Shown piece after piece: positions 19,042-28,976 of a stretch of DNA of 64,000 bases. The notes under the pieces were generated by a model that ran no database searches, had not been told where the DNA came from, and saw only the letters and a list, made by a program, of their open reading frames with translations. Position numbers and translations under genes: made by a program. This DNA comes from Acidimicrobiaceae bacterium (GTDB lineage: Bacteria; Actinomycetota; Acidimicrobiia; Acidimicrobiales; RAAP-2), in NCBI GenBank assembly GCA_027314705.1, contig DAHVAJ010000061.1, positions 34,843 through 98,842 on the forward strand. Direction: 5' to 3'. The stretch's first letter is position 1. Every line of letters begins with the position of its first letter.

Positions 19042-19599
19042 TCAGTCCCGTCGCTCGATCTCGAGGGCGGGGGCCAGGTCGGACTCGAGGCCGCCGAGCC
19101 GGACGGCGTACTCGGGGCCGTCGATGTCCCGGGCCCACATGACGAGGGCGTCCGCCCCGTGTCCGTAGTAGTCCCGGCGCACGCCCACCGGAGCCAGACC
19201 GAAGCGGGAGTAGAGGCCGAGGGCGGCTTCGTTGCCCACCCGCACCTCGAGGGTGAGGTGACGGGCCCGCCGGTCGAGGGCGGTGTGCACCAGGTCGGCG
19301 AGGAGCGCCGAGCCGAGTCCCCGTCCCTGGTCGTCGGGGGAGACGGCCAGGGTGTTCACGTGGGCCTCGTCGTCGACGAGCATGAGGCCGGCGTACCCGA
19401 CGAGGCGCCGGCCGACCCACGCCGCCCGGTAGACGCGGCTGGTGCGCTGGGCCAGCTCCTCCTCGAAGAGCCGGCGCGACCACGGTTCCTCGGCGAAGAC
19501 GGCCTCCTCGATGCGGACCACCGCCCGCAGGTCGGTCACCCGGAGGGGCGCCACCACCACCCGCACCGGGCCGTCCGACGGGCGGGCGTCCCGGCTCAC
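19042..19599 (-). CDS. rimI: Ribosomal protein S18-alanine N-acetyltransferase family, RimI
   Basis: This GNAT-fold acetyltransferase of the RimI type classically acetylates the N-terminal alanine of S18. In actinobacteria the true target is less certain. Its 185 residues contain the acetyl-CoA loop VSPDDQGRGLGSALL and the RimI signature EVRVGNEAALGLYSRFGLAPVGVRRDYY. The GTG start overlaps the tsaB stop as GTGA; the much longer ORF-track frame is a shadow of tsaB and tsaE. Clustering with tsaB and tsaD is standard for the family. Confidence 0.92.
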   Translation of the reverse strand: MSRDARPSDGPVRVVVAPLRVTDLRAVVRIEEAVFAEEPWSRRLFEEELAQRTSRVYRAAWVGRRLVGYAGLMLVDDEAHVNTLAVSPDDQGRGLGSALLADLVHTALDRRARHLTLEVRVGNEAALGLYSRFGLAPVGVRRDYYGHGADALVMWARDIDGPEYAVRLGGLESDLAPALEIERRD

Positions 19600-20366
19600 G
19601 GGGGGGCGCCGGACCCGGACCGCCGCGGCGTCCGCTCCTCCCAGTGGATGCGGGCGTCGGCGTGGCGTCGGTAGTCGGGCACGACGTCGGCGGCCGGGAC
19701 GGGACGGGCGCCGGCGGCGAGGCGACGGGCGGCCAGGCGGGCCAGGACCGCCGGCGGAGGGGCGGTCAGTTCGGCCGCCAGCCCGAGGTCGGCACCGGGC
19801 CGGGCCACCAGCAGGTCGAGGTGGCGCACGGCGCCGTCCCCCACCACCAGCACCGGGCCGGCCGCCCCCAGCTCCTCCACCCAGGCGGCGAGCTCGGCGG
19901 GGGCCACCGCCTCGGGACGATCGTCCCTGCCCGCCGCCGGGTCGGCGGCGGGGCCGGCCCGGCCGCCGAAGCGGTAGGCGGCGCAGAACACCTCGCCCCG
20001 GCGGGCGTCGACCACGGACACGACGGTGGCCGCCCGCTCCGGGCCGCCCACCTCGCCGGCGGCGGCGGCCAGCACGTCGAGGCTGGTCACGGTCACCACC
20101 CCGAGGCCGAGGGCCTGGCCCAGGGCCTTGGCCGTGGCCACCCCCACCCGGAGGCCGGTGAACAGGCCCGGCCCGACGTCGACGGCCAGGGCGGTGACGT
20201 CGGCCAGCGTGCAGCCCGAGAGGGCGCAGACCTCGGCGACGGCCGGGGCCAGCAGCTCGCCGTGGGCCCGGCCGCCGGGGTGGGAGCGCTCGACCACGGT
20301 CCCGCCCTCGTCGACCACGGCGGCGCCCACGAGGTCGGTGGCCGTCTCGAGGGCGAGGAGCCTCAC
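19596..20366 (-). CDS. tsaB: tRNA threonylcarbamoyladenosine synthesis scaffold, TsaB
   Basis: TsaB is the inactive TsaD paralogue that scaffolds the TsaB-TsaD-TsaE complex for t6A37 formation. It is 256 residues with LALETATD at the N-terminus and VDVGPGLFTGLRVGVATAKAL near residue 70, the segment used for TsaD heterodimerisation. Metal-ligand histidines of TsaD are absent, as expected. The GTG start overlaps the tsaE stop (GTGA), and its own stop overlaps rimI the same way, so tsaE-tsaB-rimI form a coupled chain. Confidence 0.93.
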   Translation of the reverse strand: MRLLALETATDLVGAAVVDEGGTVVERSHPGGRAHGELLAPAVAEVCALSGCTLADVTALAVDVGPGLFTGLRVGVATAKALGQALGLGVVTVTSLDVLAAAAGEVGGPERAATVVSVVDARRGEVFCAAYRFGGRAGPAADPAAGRDDRPEAVAPAELAAWVEELGAAGPVLVVGDGAVRHLDLLVARPGADLGLAAELTAPPPAVLARLAARRLAAGARPVPAADVVPDYRRHADARIHWEERTPRRSGSGAPP

Positions 20367-20884
20367 GTGGCCCGCCACGGGGCCAGCCCGGCGGCGAGGG
20401 CCGCCCACCGCCCGGCCCACGACCCACCGGAGGCCGAGAGGACGAACGAGCGGTCGTCGTCGCCGGCACCGGCCGTCACGGCCACGGTGAGGGCGTCGCG
20501 CCCGAGCACCGGCTCGGCGGCGTCGCCCCACTCCACGAGGGCCACCGCCCCGTCCTCCACGAGCTCTCCGAGGCCGAGGTCGGCGACCTCCTGGAGGTGT
20601 CCGAGCCGGTAGACGTCGGCGTGGAGGAGGGTGCGCACGCCACCGTGCCCGTCCCCCACCTCGTACTGGCGGACCAGGGTGAAGGTGGGACTGGTCACCG
20701 GCTCGATGATCCCGAGGGCCCGGCCCACGCCCTGGGCGAAGGTGGTCTTGCCGGCGCCGAGCCCACCGGCCAGCAGGACCACGTCCCCGGGCCGGCAGCA
20801 CGACGCCACCGCGGCGGCCAGGGCGCGGGTGGCCTCGGCCGAACCGGTGGCGGCGAGGAGCGGGGTCGGGACGCCGTCACTCAC
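20363..20884 (-). CDS. tsaE: tRNA threonylcarbamoyladenosine synthesis ATPase, TsaE
   Basis: TsaE is the small P-loop ATPase that powers cycling of the TsaBDE complex. The 173-residue protein has Walker A LAGGLGAGKTTFAQGVGRALG at about 40-60, SPTFTLVRQY and HADVYRL typical of the family, and LVEWGD near residue 120. The GTG start at 20884 overlaps the end of the upstream uracil-DNA glycosylase gene by 8 bases. The C-terminal 40 residues are poorly conserved. Confidence 0.93.
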   Translation of the reverse strand: MSDGVPTPLLAATGSAEATRALAAAVASCCRPGDVVLLAGGLGAGKTTFAQGVGRALGIIEPVTSPTFTLVRQYEVGDGHGGVRTLLHADVYRLGHLQEVADLGLGELVEDGAVALVEWGDAAEPVLGRDALTVAVTAGAGDDDRSFVLSASGGSWAGRWAALAAGLAPWRAT

Positions 20885-21449
20885 GGGGCGACCGGAGGAG
20901 CTGCTTGGCCCGGACGAGGTCGGCCCGCATCTCGGCCACGACCGTGCCCCCCGACCGCAGGGCGGCGGCCGGGTGGTAGGTGGGGACGAGGTGGGCCCGG
21001 CCGAACGGGTAGGACCTCCCGCGCACGTTGGTGATGCCCCGGTCGGTGGCCAGGAGGCGTCTGGTGGCGAAGTTGCCGAGGGTCACGACGACCCTCGGGT
21101 CGATCAGCTCGATCTGGTGCTCGAGGAAGTGGCCGCATGCGGCGATCTCCTCGGGGCGGGGGTCGCGGTTGTCGGGCGGCCGGCACTTGACCACGTTGGC
21201 GATGTAGCACTGCGAGCGGTCCATGCCGAGCTCCTCGGCCAGGAGCCGGTCGAGCAGTCGCCCGGAGCGCCCGACGAACGGCTCGCCCCGGAGGTCCTCC
21301 TCGCGGCCCGGACCCTCGCCCACGAAGAGCAGGTCGGCCGCGGGGTCGCCCACGCCGAAGACGACCTGGGTCCGGGTGGCCGCCAGCGGGCAGGCCGTGC
21401 AGCCCGCCGCCTCGGCGGCCAGCTCGGCGAGTGTGGTGCCGGTGGCCAC
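20877..21449 (-). CDS. Uracil-DNA glycosylase, family 4 (Fe-S type)
   Basis: This base-excision repair enzyme removes uracil from DNA. It belongs to the Fe-S family 4 glycosylases: [20 protein letters not shown] is the active-site motif and HPAAALRS the second one. Four candidate [4Fe-4S] cysteines are visible, in CTACPL near residue 13, VVKCRPP and [10 protein letters not shown]. The start chosen is a GTG at 21449, giving 190 residues; the upstream extension in the ORF track is unconserved and Pro/Arg-rich. Its location between alr and tsaE is unusual because those genes are often adjacent in actinobacteria. Confidence 0.9.
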   Translation of the reverse strand: MATGTTLAELAAEAAGCTACPLAATRTQVVFGVGDPAADLLFVGEGPGREEDLRGEPFVGRSGRLLDRLLAEELGMDRSQCYIANVVKCRPPDNRDPRPEEIAACGHFLEHQIELIDPRVVVTLGNFATRRLLATDRGITNVRGRSYPFGRAHLVPTYHPAAALRSGGTVVAEMRADLVRAKQLLRSPRE

Positions 21450-21528
21450 GGCCGCATGGTACCGCCCGACCCGCCGGGCCCGGTCGGGGCGGGTGGCGGC
21501 GGGAGCGGCGGGGCGGCGGCGGGGGTGC

Positions 21529-22704
21529 TCAGGCCGGCCGGTCCCCGTGGGCCAGCCGGGGCACACGGGGTCCGATGGCGCACAGCACCTCGTAGCTGAT
21601 CGTGCCGAGCAGCCGGGCCCACTCGTCGGCCGTGATCTGCTCGTCCCCCTGGGCCCCGAGGAGCACCACCTCGTCGCCGACGGCCACCGGCGCCGATCCG
21701 GCCGGGCCGCAGTCGATCATGATCTGGTCCATGGTCACCACGCCGGCCAGCGGCCGGCGCACGCCACCCACGAGCACCTCGCCGCCCGCGTCGAAGAGCC
21801 GACGGGCCACGCCGTCCGCATACCCGATGGGGGCGGTGGCCACGGTGGCGCGGGTGGGGAGCGGACGGCGGCGGCCGTAGGAGGGGCGCTCGCCGGCCTC
21901 GAGGTCGCGCACGTAGGTGACCCGGGTGCGCAGCGAGAGCACCGGCTCGAGCCGCCGACCCCCGGAGGCCGCGGCCACCAGCTCGGCCAGGGCCGGGGTC
22001 GGGGCCACTCCGTAGAGGCCCAGGCCGCACCGCACGAGCGAGCGCCGGGCGTCCGGCCAGGCGATGGCTCCGGCCGAGTTGGCCACGTGCAGGAGGGGCG
22101 GCCGGTGGCCGACGGCGGCCAGCAGGGCCGCGGCCTCGTCGAACCGGGTCACCTGGGCGGCCGTGAACTGGCGCTCCTCGGCCGAGGTGCCGTCGGCCAC
22201 GGCCAGGTGGGTCCACAGGGCGGCCAGGCGGAGGGCCGGGTCGGCGGCCACCCGGTCGGCCAGGCTCACGAGCTCGGAGACGTCGGCTCCGACCCGGTGC
22301 ATGCCGGTGTCGACCTTGAGGTGCACCTCGACCGCGCCGGCCCCGGCGGCGGCGGCCACCCGGCCGAGGGCCTCGATGCCGGCGTGGGTGTAGACGGTGG
22401 GCACCAGTCGGCGGGCCACGGCCTCGGCCAGGGCCTCGACCGGCGGCTCGGAGAGGAGGAGGACGGGCGCCACGATGCCGGCGTCACGCAGGGCCACGCC
22501 CTCCTCCACCAGGGCCACGGCCAGCCACGTGGCCCCGCCGGCCAGGGCGGCCCGGGCAACGGGCACGCTGCCGTGACCGTAGCCGTCGGCCTTGACCACG
22601 GCGCAGAGGGCGGCCGGGGCGGCCAGGGCGGCCAGCAGGGCGGCGTTGGCCGCTACCGCGTCGAGGTCGATGTCGGCCCAGGCCGGACGCCAGCCCTCAG
22701 CCAC
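21529..22704 (-). CDS. alr: Alanine racemase
   Basis: This PLP-dependent enzyme makes D-alanine for peptidoglycan. The 391-residue protein has the Schiff-base lysine in [11 protein letters not shown] near residue 37. [17 protein letters not shown] and the second active-site tyrosine in PIGYADG follow, with [10 protein letters not shown] near the C-terminus. The GTG start at 22704 overlaps the end of the nnr gene by 8 bases. It lies between the NAD(P)HX repair gene and the uracil-DNA glycosylase. Confidence 0.95.
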   Translation of the reverse strand: MAEGWRPAWADIDLDAVAANAALLAALAAPAALCAVVKADGYGHGSVPVARAALAGGATWLAVALVEEGVALRDAGIVAPVLLLSEPPVEALAEAVARRLVPTVYTHAGIEALGRVAAAAGAGAVEVHLKVDTGMHRVGADVSELVSLADRVAADPALRLAALWTHLAVADGTSAEERQFTAAQVTRFDEAAALLAAVGHRPPLLHVANSAGAIAWPDARRSLVRCGLGLYGVAPTPALAELVAAASGGRRLEPVLSLRTRVTYVRDLEAGERPSYGRRRPLPTRATVATAPIGYADGVARRLFDAGGEVLVGGVRRPLAGVVTMDQIMIDCGPAGSAPVAVGDEVVLLGAQGDEQITADEWARLLGTISYEVLCAIGPRVPRLAHGDRPA

Positions 22705-24094
22705 GACCGTCCCCCGGCGGCGTGGGGGGCGGGCCGGCCAGCACCCGGGCCACGAGGGCCGGGAGGTCGGAGGCGAGCGTGGCCGCCCCCGGGCCGAGGG
22801 CCCCGGCCCGGCCGTGCACGTGGGCACCGAGCGCGGCTGCCTCCTGGGCGGCCACACCGCGGGCCAGCAGGGCCCCGATGACCCCGGAGAGGACGTCGCC
22901 GGTGCCGGCCGTGGCCAGGGCGGTGGTGCCGGTGCGGCCGAGCAGGACCCGGCCGTCCGGGACGGCCACCGCAGTGGTCGGCCCCTTGAGCAGCGCGGTC
23001 ACCCCGCCGACGGTGGCCAGGCGGCGGGCGGCGGCGATGCGGTCCGGGCCGGGGGGGGCACCGAGGAGCGAGCGGTACTCACCGTCGTGGGGCGTGAGGA
23101 CCACCGGGCCGCCGGACCGCAGCGGGCCGGAGGCCCCGAGGTCGCCGAGCACGGCGAGCCCGTCGGCGTCGACCAGGACCGGGACGCCCGAGCCGGCCAG
23201 CAGGCGGCGCACCTCCTCGCCGGTCCCCGGGGCCCGCCCGAGCCCAGGGCCCACGACCACGGCCCGGCACCGGCCGGCGACCTCCAGGGCGGCCGCCGCC
23301 CAGCCGGTGGCGGGCAGGGCCACCCCCACCGCCTCGGAGGCGGGGAGCGCGGAGAGGTCGGCACCGGGCACACCGAGGAGGACCATCCCGGCGCCGGCCC
23401 GGTAGGCGGCCCGGGCGCAGAGGGCGGCGGCCCCGGTCATCCCCGGCGATCCGGCCACCACCAGCACCGCCGTCGACCACTTGTTTCCCGCCGGGTCGCG
23501 CCGCGGCACGAGGGTGGTGACGTCGGCGTCCTCGACCACGGCGACGGCCGGCTCGCCCGGTGCGAGGCCGATGTCGGCGACCACGAGCTCGCCGGCCAGG
23601 CGGGCCCCGTCGCCCTGGACGTGCCCGGGCTTCAGGGCCACGAAGGTGACCGTGCGGGTGGCGGCCAGGGCCCGGCCGTCCACGGCTCCGGTGTCGCCCT
23701 CCACCCCCGAGGGGATGTCGACGGCCAGCACGGGCACGCCCGGCGCCACGTCGGGGGCCTCGTAGCTGCCGCGGAAGCCGGTGCCGAAGGCGGCATCGAC
23801 CACCAGGTCGAGCGGGGGGCCGGCAGTGCCCAGGGACGCCGCCTCGCCGGGGGCCACGACTCGCACCCGGGCGCCGCGCCGGGCGAGCAGACCGGCCGCC
23901 ACCCGGCCGTCCGCCCCGTTGTTGCCCTTGCCGGCGATGACCGCCACCCGGCGGCCGTAGGCCCCGCCGATCAGGTCGAGTGCCGATCGGGCCACCGCCG
24001 TGCCGGCCCGGGACACGAGCTCGTCGAGCGACGTGGTCGCCGCGGCGCGTTCGTCGACCGCGCGCATCTCGGTGGTGGTGAGGACCGGCTGCAT
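22697..24094 (-). CDS. nnr: Bifunctional NAD(P)HX epimerase/dehydratase
   Basis: This fusion protein repairs hydrated NADH and NADPH. The N-terminal YjeF epimerase domain (about residues 1-215) contains [16 protein letters not shown]. The C-terminal ADP-dependent dehydratase domain (about 220-460) contains [25 protein letters not shown] and the signature [18 protein letters not shown]. Length 465 is typical. The ATG start at 24094 is clear ([15 protein letters not shown]). It lies 11 bases after acpS and overlaps alr. Confidence 0.94.
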   Translation of the reverse strand: MQPVLTTTEMRAVDERAAATTSLDELVSRAGTAVARSALDLIGGAYGRRVAVIAGKGNNGADGRVAAGLLARRGARVRVVAPGEAASLGTAGPPLDLVVDAAFGTGFRGSYEAPDVAPGVPVLAVDIPSGVEGDTGAVDGRALAATRTVTFVALKPGHVQGDGARLAGELVVADIGLAPGEPAVAVVEDADVTTLVPRRDPAGNKWSTAVLVVAGSPGMTGAAALCARAAYRAGAGMVLLGVPGADLSALPASEAVGVALPATGWAAAALEVAGRCRAVVVGPGLGRAPGTGEEVRRLLAGSGVPVLVDADGLAVLGDLGASGPLRSGGPVVLTPHDGEYRSLLGAPPGPDRIAAARRLATVGGVTALLKGPTTAVAVPDGRVLLGRTGTTALATAGTGDVLSGVIGALLARGVAAQEAAALGAHVHGRAGALGPGAATLASDLPALVARVLAGPPPTPPGDGRG

Positions 24095-24105
24095 CGCCTC
24101 CGACG

Positions 24106-24516
24106 CTACGACCCCGGCGAGCGCGCCGGGTGGCTCCCGGCGTCGCGAGCGGCCGCGGCCACGGCCACGGCCAGGGCCACGAGGTCGGTGTGGGTGAGGG
24201 AGAGGTGCCAGGTGCCCGCTCCCGCGGCCCGGGCCCGGGCGGCGGCCGCACCGTGCAGGACGAGGACGGGGCCGTCGAGGCCGTCCCGCACCACCTCGAC
24301 GTCCCGGAACGGGAAGGCCCCGAGGCCGGCCCCGAGGGCCTTCAAGACGGCCTCCTTGGCCGCGAACCGCGTGGCCAGGCGGGGAAGGGGGTCGGGTGCG
24401 CGGGCGGCGTAGGTCCGCTCGCCGGCGGTGAAGAGGCGATCGGCCACGGCCGGGCGCCGGGCCAGCACGGCCCGGAAGCGTCCGAGGTCGACCGCGTCGA
24501 TCCCCACGCCCACCAC
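24106..24516 (-). CDS. acpS: Holo-[acyl-carrier-protein] synthase
   Basis: AcpS transfers 4'-phosphopantetheine from CoA to ACP. The Mg-binding Asp lies in GVGIDAVDLGRF near the N-terminus, with RFAAKEAVLKALG and HLSLTHTDLVALAVAV as the other signature motifs. The GTG at 24516 (MVGVGID, 136 residues) matches family length and has GGGGGAG just upstream. A longer frame from GTG 24582 would add a 22-residue Ala/Gly repeat encoded by an imperfect tandem duplication of about 24 bp (GCTCCCCCGAGCGCGGC). Which start is used is uncertain. Confidence 0.85.
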   Translation of the reverse strand: MVGVGIDAVDLGRFRAVLARRPAVADRLFTAGERTYAARAPDPLPRLATRFAAKEAVLKALGAGLGAFPFRDVEVVRDGLDGPVLVLHGAAAARARAAGAGTWHLSLTHTDLVALAVAVAAAARDAGSHPARSPGS

Positions 24517-24598
24517 CGCTCCCCCGAGCGCGGCGGCGGCGGCTCCCCCGAGCGCGGCAGCGGCCTCACGACTGGTGCTCACCCGACGGTGACCACCC

Positions 24599-26488
24599 TC
24601 ACTCGACGGTGACCACCTTGGCCAGATTGCGGGGTCGGTCCACGTCGAGGCCGTGGAGGCGGGCCAGCGAGTAGGCGAACAGCTGGAGGGGGACCACGTC
24701 CACCACCGGGCTGAAGAGGTGTTCGGTGGCCGGGACCCACAGGACGTGGTCGGCCAGGCCGGCCGTCTCCTGGTCGTCCTCCTCGACCACCAGGACGACC
24801 GTCGCCCCCCGGCTCTTGACCTCGGCGACGTTGGCCACCAGCTTCTCCCACACCGGCGTCCGGGTGGCGACCGCCACCACCACGGTGCCCGGCTCGACCA
24901 GGGCGATGGGACCGTGCTTGAGCTCGCCCGCCGGGAAGCCCTCGGCCCGCAGGTAGGAGAGCTCCTTGAGCTTGAGGGCGCCCTCGAGGGCCACCGGATA
25001 GCCCACGTGGCGGCCGAGGAAGATGAACGACGGCGAATCCCGGCAGGCCCCGGCCACCTCGGCCACCTCGTCGGCCCGGGCCAGGACCGCCTCCACCTTG
25101 GCCGGTAGGCGGCCCATGGCCGCCAGCAGCCCCCGCGCCGCGGCCACCGACAGCGTCCCCCGGGCCTGGGCCAGGTAGAGGGCGAGGACCTCGAGGGCGG
25201 TGATCTGGGCCAGGTGGGTCTTGGTGGCCGCCACCCCGATCTCCGGGCCGGCCCGCGTGTAGAGCACGGCGTCGGACTCGCGGGCCATCGACGAGTCGAC
25301 CACATTGGTGATGACGAGGACCTTGGCCCCGAGGCGGTCGGCCTCGCGGACGGCCTGGAAGGTGTCGACCGTTTCCCCCGACTGGCTCACCCCGATGACC
25401 AGGGTTTGCCCGTCGAGGACGGGCTGGCGGTAGCGGAATTCGCTGGCGATGTCGATCTCCACGGGCAAGCGGGCCCACTGCTCGATGGCGTACTTGGCCA
25501 TGAGCCCGGCGTGGTAGCTCGAGCCGCACGCCACCACGAAGACCTTGGTCACCGCCCGGAACTCGGCGTTGGTGATGCGCACCTCGTCGAGGACGAGCGT
25601 GCCGTCGGGCAGGAGCCGGTCGAGGAGCGTGTCGGCCACGGCCTTGGGCTGCTCGTGCATCTCCTTCGACATGAAGTCGTCGTAGCCGTCCTTGCGGGCG
25701 GCGTCGAGGTCCCACTCGACGTGGAGGGGGACCGGCTCGACCGGCGATCCGTCGGCCAGGGAGACCACCGAGACGGACCCGGGCCGCAGCTCGGCCACCT
25801 GGTCGTCGTCCAGGACGAAGAAATCGTGGGTGAGGCCGAGGATGGCGGGGATGTCCGAGGCCAGGAAGGCGGCCCCGTCGGTCACCCCGAGGAGGAGGGG
25901 GGAGACCCGGCGGGCGGCCACCACCACCTCCGGGTCGTCGGCGTGCACGGCGGCGAGGGCGAAGGCGCCGCGGACCCGCCCCAGGGCGGCGCGCACGGCC
26001 CCGACCAGTCCCCCGTCCGGGTGGCCGGCCAACTCGGTTTCGATCAGGTGGGCGAGGACCTCGGTGTCCGTCTCCGACGTGAACCGGTGGCCGTCGGCCA
26101 GGAGCGCGTCGGCCAGCTCGACGTGGTTCTCGATGATGCCGTTGTGGACGAGGGCGAGCCGGCCGGAGCAGTCGACGTGGGGGTGGGCGTTGCCCTCCGT
26201 GGGCCGGCCGTGCGTGGCCCACCGGGTGTGCCCGATGCCGGCCACGGCGCCGTCGGGCCCGTGTTCGGCCCGTTTGGCGAGGTCCTCGAGGGAACGGGTG
26301 CCGTCGGCCGCCCGGGCCCGCCACAGCCCCCCGGGTCCGGTCAGGGCCAGACCGGCCGAGTCGTACCCGCGGTACTCGAGGCGGGCCAGACCCTCGAGGA
26401 GGGTGGGCAGCACTCCGGGGGTGGTCCCGCCGGGTGGCTCCCCGCCCGCGACGGCCGCACCCGCCGTGATGCCGATGATCCCGCACAT
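24599..26488 (-). CDS. glmS: Glutamine-fructose-6-phosphate transaminase (isomerising)
   Basis: GlmS makes glucosamine-6-phosphate, the first step toward UDP-GlcNAc. The ATG at 26488 exposes the N-terminal nucleophile Cys2 (MCGIIGITAG) after Met removal. The amidotransferase half carries HTRWATHGRPTEGNAHPH and HNGIIENH. Two SIS isomerase domains follow, with CGSSYHAG, SQSGETVDT and EIGVAATKTHLAQ. The C-terminus ends DRPRNLAKVVTVE. Length is 629. The first 25 residues have an extra Gly/Ala-rich insertion (AGAAVAGGEPPGG). It directly follows glmM, so the two consecutive UDP-GlcNAc steps are co-encoded. Confidence 0.96.
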   Translation of the reverse strand: MCGIIGITAGAAVAGGEPPGGTTPGVLPTLLEGLARLEYRGYDSAGLALTGPGGLWRARAADGTRSLEDLAKRAEHGPDGAVAGIGHTRWATHGRPTEGNAHPHVDCSGRLALVHNGIIENHVELADALLADGHRFTSETDTEVLAHLIETELAGHPDGGLVGAVRAALGRVRGAFALAAVHADDPEVVVAARRVSPLLLGVTDGAAFLASDIPAILGLTHDFFVLDDDQVAELRPGSVSVVSLADGSPVEPVPLHVEWDLDAARKDGYDDFMSKEMHEQPKAVADTLLDRLLPDGTLVLDEVRITNAEFRAVTKVFVVACGSSYHAGLMAKYAIEQWARLPVEIDIASEFRYRQPVLDGQTLVIGVSQSGETVDTFQAVREADRLGAKVLVITNVVDSSMARESDAVLYTRAGPEIGVAATKTHLAQITALEVLALYLAQARGTLSVAAARGLLAAMGRLPAKVEAVLARADEVAEVAGACRDSPSFIFLGRHVGYPVALEGALKLKELSYLRAEGFPAGELKHGPIALVEPGTVVVAVATRTPVWEKLVANVAEVKSRGATVVLVVEEDDQETAGLADHVLWVPATEHLFSPVVDVVPLQLFAYSLARLHGLDVDRPRNLAKVVTVE

Positions 26489-26544
26489 GGACGTCCACGC
26501 TACCGGGGTCCGGGGTCGGTGCGGCCCCCCGGCCGGCCGGGGCC

Positions 26545-27912
26545 CTACCCCGGCGTGGCCGCCGCCGCCCGCAGCTCGTGGTCGACCAGGGCGGCCAGGC
26601 GGCCGGCCACGGCCTCGGCCACGCCCTCGCCGGTGGCCTCGACCATGACCCGCACGACCGGCTCGGTGCCGCTGGCACGGAGCACGACCCGGCCGGTCCC
26701 GTCGAGGCCGGCCTGCTCCTCGTCCACGGCATCCCACACGGCCCGCGCCCCGTCGAGGAGCTCCGTGCTGGGCACCTGCACGTTGACCAGTACCTGGGGC
26801 ACGTGGGCCACGAGGCCGTGGAGGAGCTCACCGAGCGGGCGGCCGCTGCGGGCCACCACGTCGGCGAGGAGGAGGCCGGTGAGGAGACCGTCCCCGGTGG
26901 TGGCCAGGCGGCGGAAGATGAGGTGGCCCGACTGCTCGCCCCCGAGGGCCAGGCCCTCCTTGTCCAGCGCGGCCAGCACGTGGCGGTCGCCCACCGGCGT
27001 CTCCTTCACCACGATGCCCTGTGCGTCCATGGCCAGCCGGAAGCCGAGGTTGGTCATCACGGTGACCACCACCGTGTTGCCGGCCAGCTGGCCCCGCTTG
27101 GCCAGGTCGAGGGCGAAGAGGGCGAGCAGCTCGTCACCGTCGACGAGCTGGCCGGCCGCGTCCACGGCCAGCAGGCGGTCGGCGTCGCCGTCGAGGGCGA
27201 GGCCGAGGTCGGCGCCGTGCTCGACCACGGCCCGGGCCAGGACGGCCGTGTCGGTCGAGCCGCAGCCCTCATTGATGTTGGTGCCGTCGGGCTCGCACCC
27301 GATGGCCACCACGTCGGCGCCCAGTCGCTCGTAGACCGCACCGGCCAGGGCCGAGGCGGCGCCGTTGGCGCTGTCGACCACGAGGCGCAGTCCCTCCAAT
27401 CTGCGCCCGTCGAGGACCGAGGTCAGCCAGCTCACGTACTCGGCGGCGAGGCCGTCCTCGACGCGGATGGTGCCGACGCCGTGGCCGTCGAGGGCGCGGG
27501 GTCCCCTGACCTCCGGGTCGAGGACGCGGGCCAACTCCTCCTCGACCGCGGCCTCGGCCTTCTCGCCGAGCTTGGTGCCGCCGGCGGCGAACACCTTCAC
27601 ACCGTTGTCGGCGAAGGGGTTGTGGGAGGCCGAGATGACGATGGCCGGCAGGTCGCGGCGGGCCGACAGCCAGGCCAGGGCCGGGGTGGGGAGGACGCCC
27701 ACGTCGACCACGTCCGCCCCCTCGCTGGCCAGACCGGCGGCCACGGCCGCCTCCAGCAGGGGTCCGGACCGCCGCGTGTCGCGTCCGACCAGGAACGTGG
27801 TGGCGGTGATGGTCCGGGCCACGGCCCGCCCGAGGGCGAGGACCAGCTCGGGGGTCAGCTCGACGTTGGCGATGCCCCGGACGCCGTCGGTGCCGAACCG
27901 GGTGCGGGCCAC
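26545..27912 (-). CDS. glmM: Phosphoglucosamine mutase
   Basis: GlmM converts glucosamine-6-phosphate to glucosamine-1-phosphate. Its 455 residues contain FGTDGVRG at the N-terminus, the phosphoserine loop ISASHNPFADNG near residue 100, the metal loop DGDADR and the C-terminal phosphate-binding RASGTEPVVRVMVE. The start is a GTG at 27912, five bases after the rpsI stop. It is probably expressed from the rplM-rpsI promoter and followed by glmS 56 bases later. Confidence 0.96.
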   Translation of the reverse strand: MARTRFGTDGVRGIANVELTPELVLALGRAVARTITATTFLVGRDTRRSGPLLEAAVAAGLASEGADVVDVGVLPTPALAWLSARRDLPAIVISASHNPFADNGVKVFAAGGTKLGEKAEAAVEEELARVLDPEVRGPRALDGHGVGTIRVEDGLAAEYVSWLTSVLDGRRLEGLRLVVDSANGAASALAGAVYERLGADVVAIGCEPDGTNINEGCGSTDTAVLARAVVEHGADLGLALDGDADRLLAVDAAGQLVDGDELLALFALDLAKRGQLAGNTVVVTVMTNLGFRLAMDAQGIVVKETPVGDRHVLAALDKEGLALGGEQSGHLIFRRLATTGDGLLTGLLLADVVARSGRPLGELLHGLVAHVPQVLVNVQVPSTELLDGARAVWDAVDEEQAGLDGTGRVVLRASGTEPVVRVMVEATGEGVAEAVAGRLAALVDHELRAAAATPG

Positions 27913-27916
27913 CGGC

Positions 27917-28315
27917 CTACCGCTTGGAGTACTGCGGCGCCTTGCGGGCCTTCTTCAGGCCGTACTTCTTCGATTCCTTCTCGCGGGCGTCGCGGGTGAG
28001 GAAGCCGGCCTTCTTGAGGGCGGGACGCAGGTCGGGGTCGAGCTCGCAGAGGGCCCGGGCGATGCCGAGGCGGAAGGCGCCGGCCTGGCCCGAGACGCCG
28101 CCCCCGTCGATGGTGACGTCGATGTCCCAGGACTCGACGGTGTCGGTCAGTCGGAGCGGCTCGGTCACGATCATGCGGTGGGTGGCCGAGGTGAAGTACT
28201 CCTCGAAGGGGCGGCGGTTGACCTTGATGGCGCCCTGGCCGGGACGGACGCGGACCCGGGCGACAGCCTGCTTGCGGCGGCCGGTGGTCTGGCAGATGGG
28301 GGGGGCGGTGGCCAC
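27917..28315 (-). CDS. rpsI: 30S ribosomal protein S9
   Basis: S9 binds 16S rRNA in the small-subunit head, and its C-terminal tail reaches the P-site tRNA. The 132-residue protein has [12 protein letters not shown] near the N-terminus, the [16 protein letters not shown] helix and the universally conserved C-terminal [11 protein letters not shown] start. It follows rplM by 42 bases in the conserved rplM-rpsI pair. Confidence 0.97.
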   Translation of the reverse strand: MATAPPICQTTGRRKQAVARVRVRPGQGAIKVNRRPFEEYFTSATHRMIVTEPLRLTDTVESWDIDVTIDGGGVSGQAGAFRLGIARALCELDPDLRPALKKAGFLTRDAREKESKKYGLKKARKAPQYSKR

Positions 28316-28357
28316 GGTGGGTTCCTCGTGTCTCTTCGGTGCGTGCGGGTCGCCCGG

Positions 28358-28825
28358 TTAGGCGCCGCTCCGGGCGGACGGCATCCGCCGGGCCCCGGGG
28401 ATCTCCAGGGGCTCGGGCGACTGGGCGGCGTGCGGGTGGTCGGGGCCACGGTAGACCTTGAGCTTGGTGGCCATCTGGCGCCCCAGGCGGTTCTTCGGGA
28501 GCATGCCCACCACCGCCTTGCGCACCACCTGGTCGGCCCGGTCGGCGAGCAGGTCGGCGTAGCGGGTGGCGGTGAGACCGCCCGGGTAGCCGCTGTGCCG
28601 GTAGGCGATCTTGGCGTCGGCCTTGTTGGAGGTCAGCACGACCTTGTCGGCGTTGACCACCACGACGTGGTCGCCGGTGTCGACGTGGGGGGCGAAGCCC
28701 GGCTTGTGCTTGCCCCGCAGCAGGACGGCCACCTCGGTGGCCAGACGGCCGAGCACCAGGCCATCGGCGTCGACGACGTGCCAGGCACGGGTGATGTCCG
28801 CCGGGGTGGGAGTGTACGTGCGCAC
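28358..28825 (-). CDS. rplM: 50S ribosomal protein L13
   Basis: L13 is an early-assembly large-subunit protein. The 155-residue product begins at GTG 28825 ([20 protein letters not shown]) with AAGGA seven bases upstream; the long ORF-track frame is antisense-type noise over truA. Motifs [35 protein letters not shown] and [15 protein letters not shown] are diagnostic. A promoter is visible about 155 bases upstream. Confidence 0.96.
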   Translation of the reverse strand: MRTYTPTPADITRAWHVVDADGLVLGRLATEVAVLLRGKHKPGFAPHVDTGDHVVVVNADKVVLTSNKADAKIAYRHSGYPGGLTATRYADLLADRADQVVRKAVVGMLPKNRLGRQMATKLKVYRGPDHPHAAQSPEPLEIPGARRMPSARSGA

Positions 28826-28976
28826 GGGTGTCCTTGGGGTTGGTTCGGTGCCGGGCGACCGCATCGGGCCTCGGGCGGGGGTGGCCGGGACCGGGCGGGA
28901 GCCCGGGAACTGGTCGAGGCGACCGTGGTCCCGAAGGCGCTGCCCTACCGGCCGGGGCCCGTCCCGGCGACCTACT

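Noticed and set aside
26489-26544. glmS ribozyme upstream of glmS
   Set aside because: Only 56 bases separate glmM and glmS, too short for the ribozyme, and none of its core sequences is visible.
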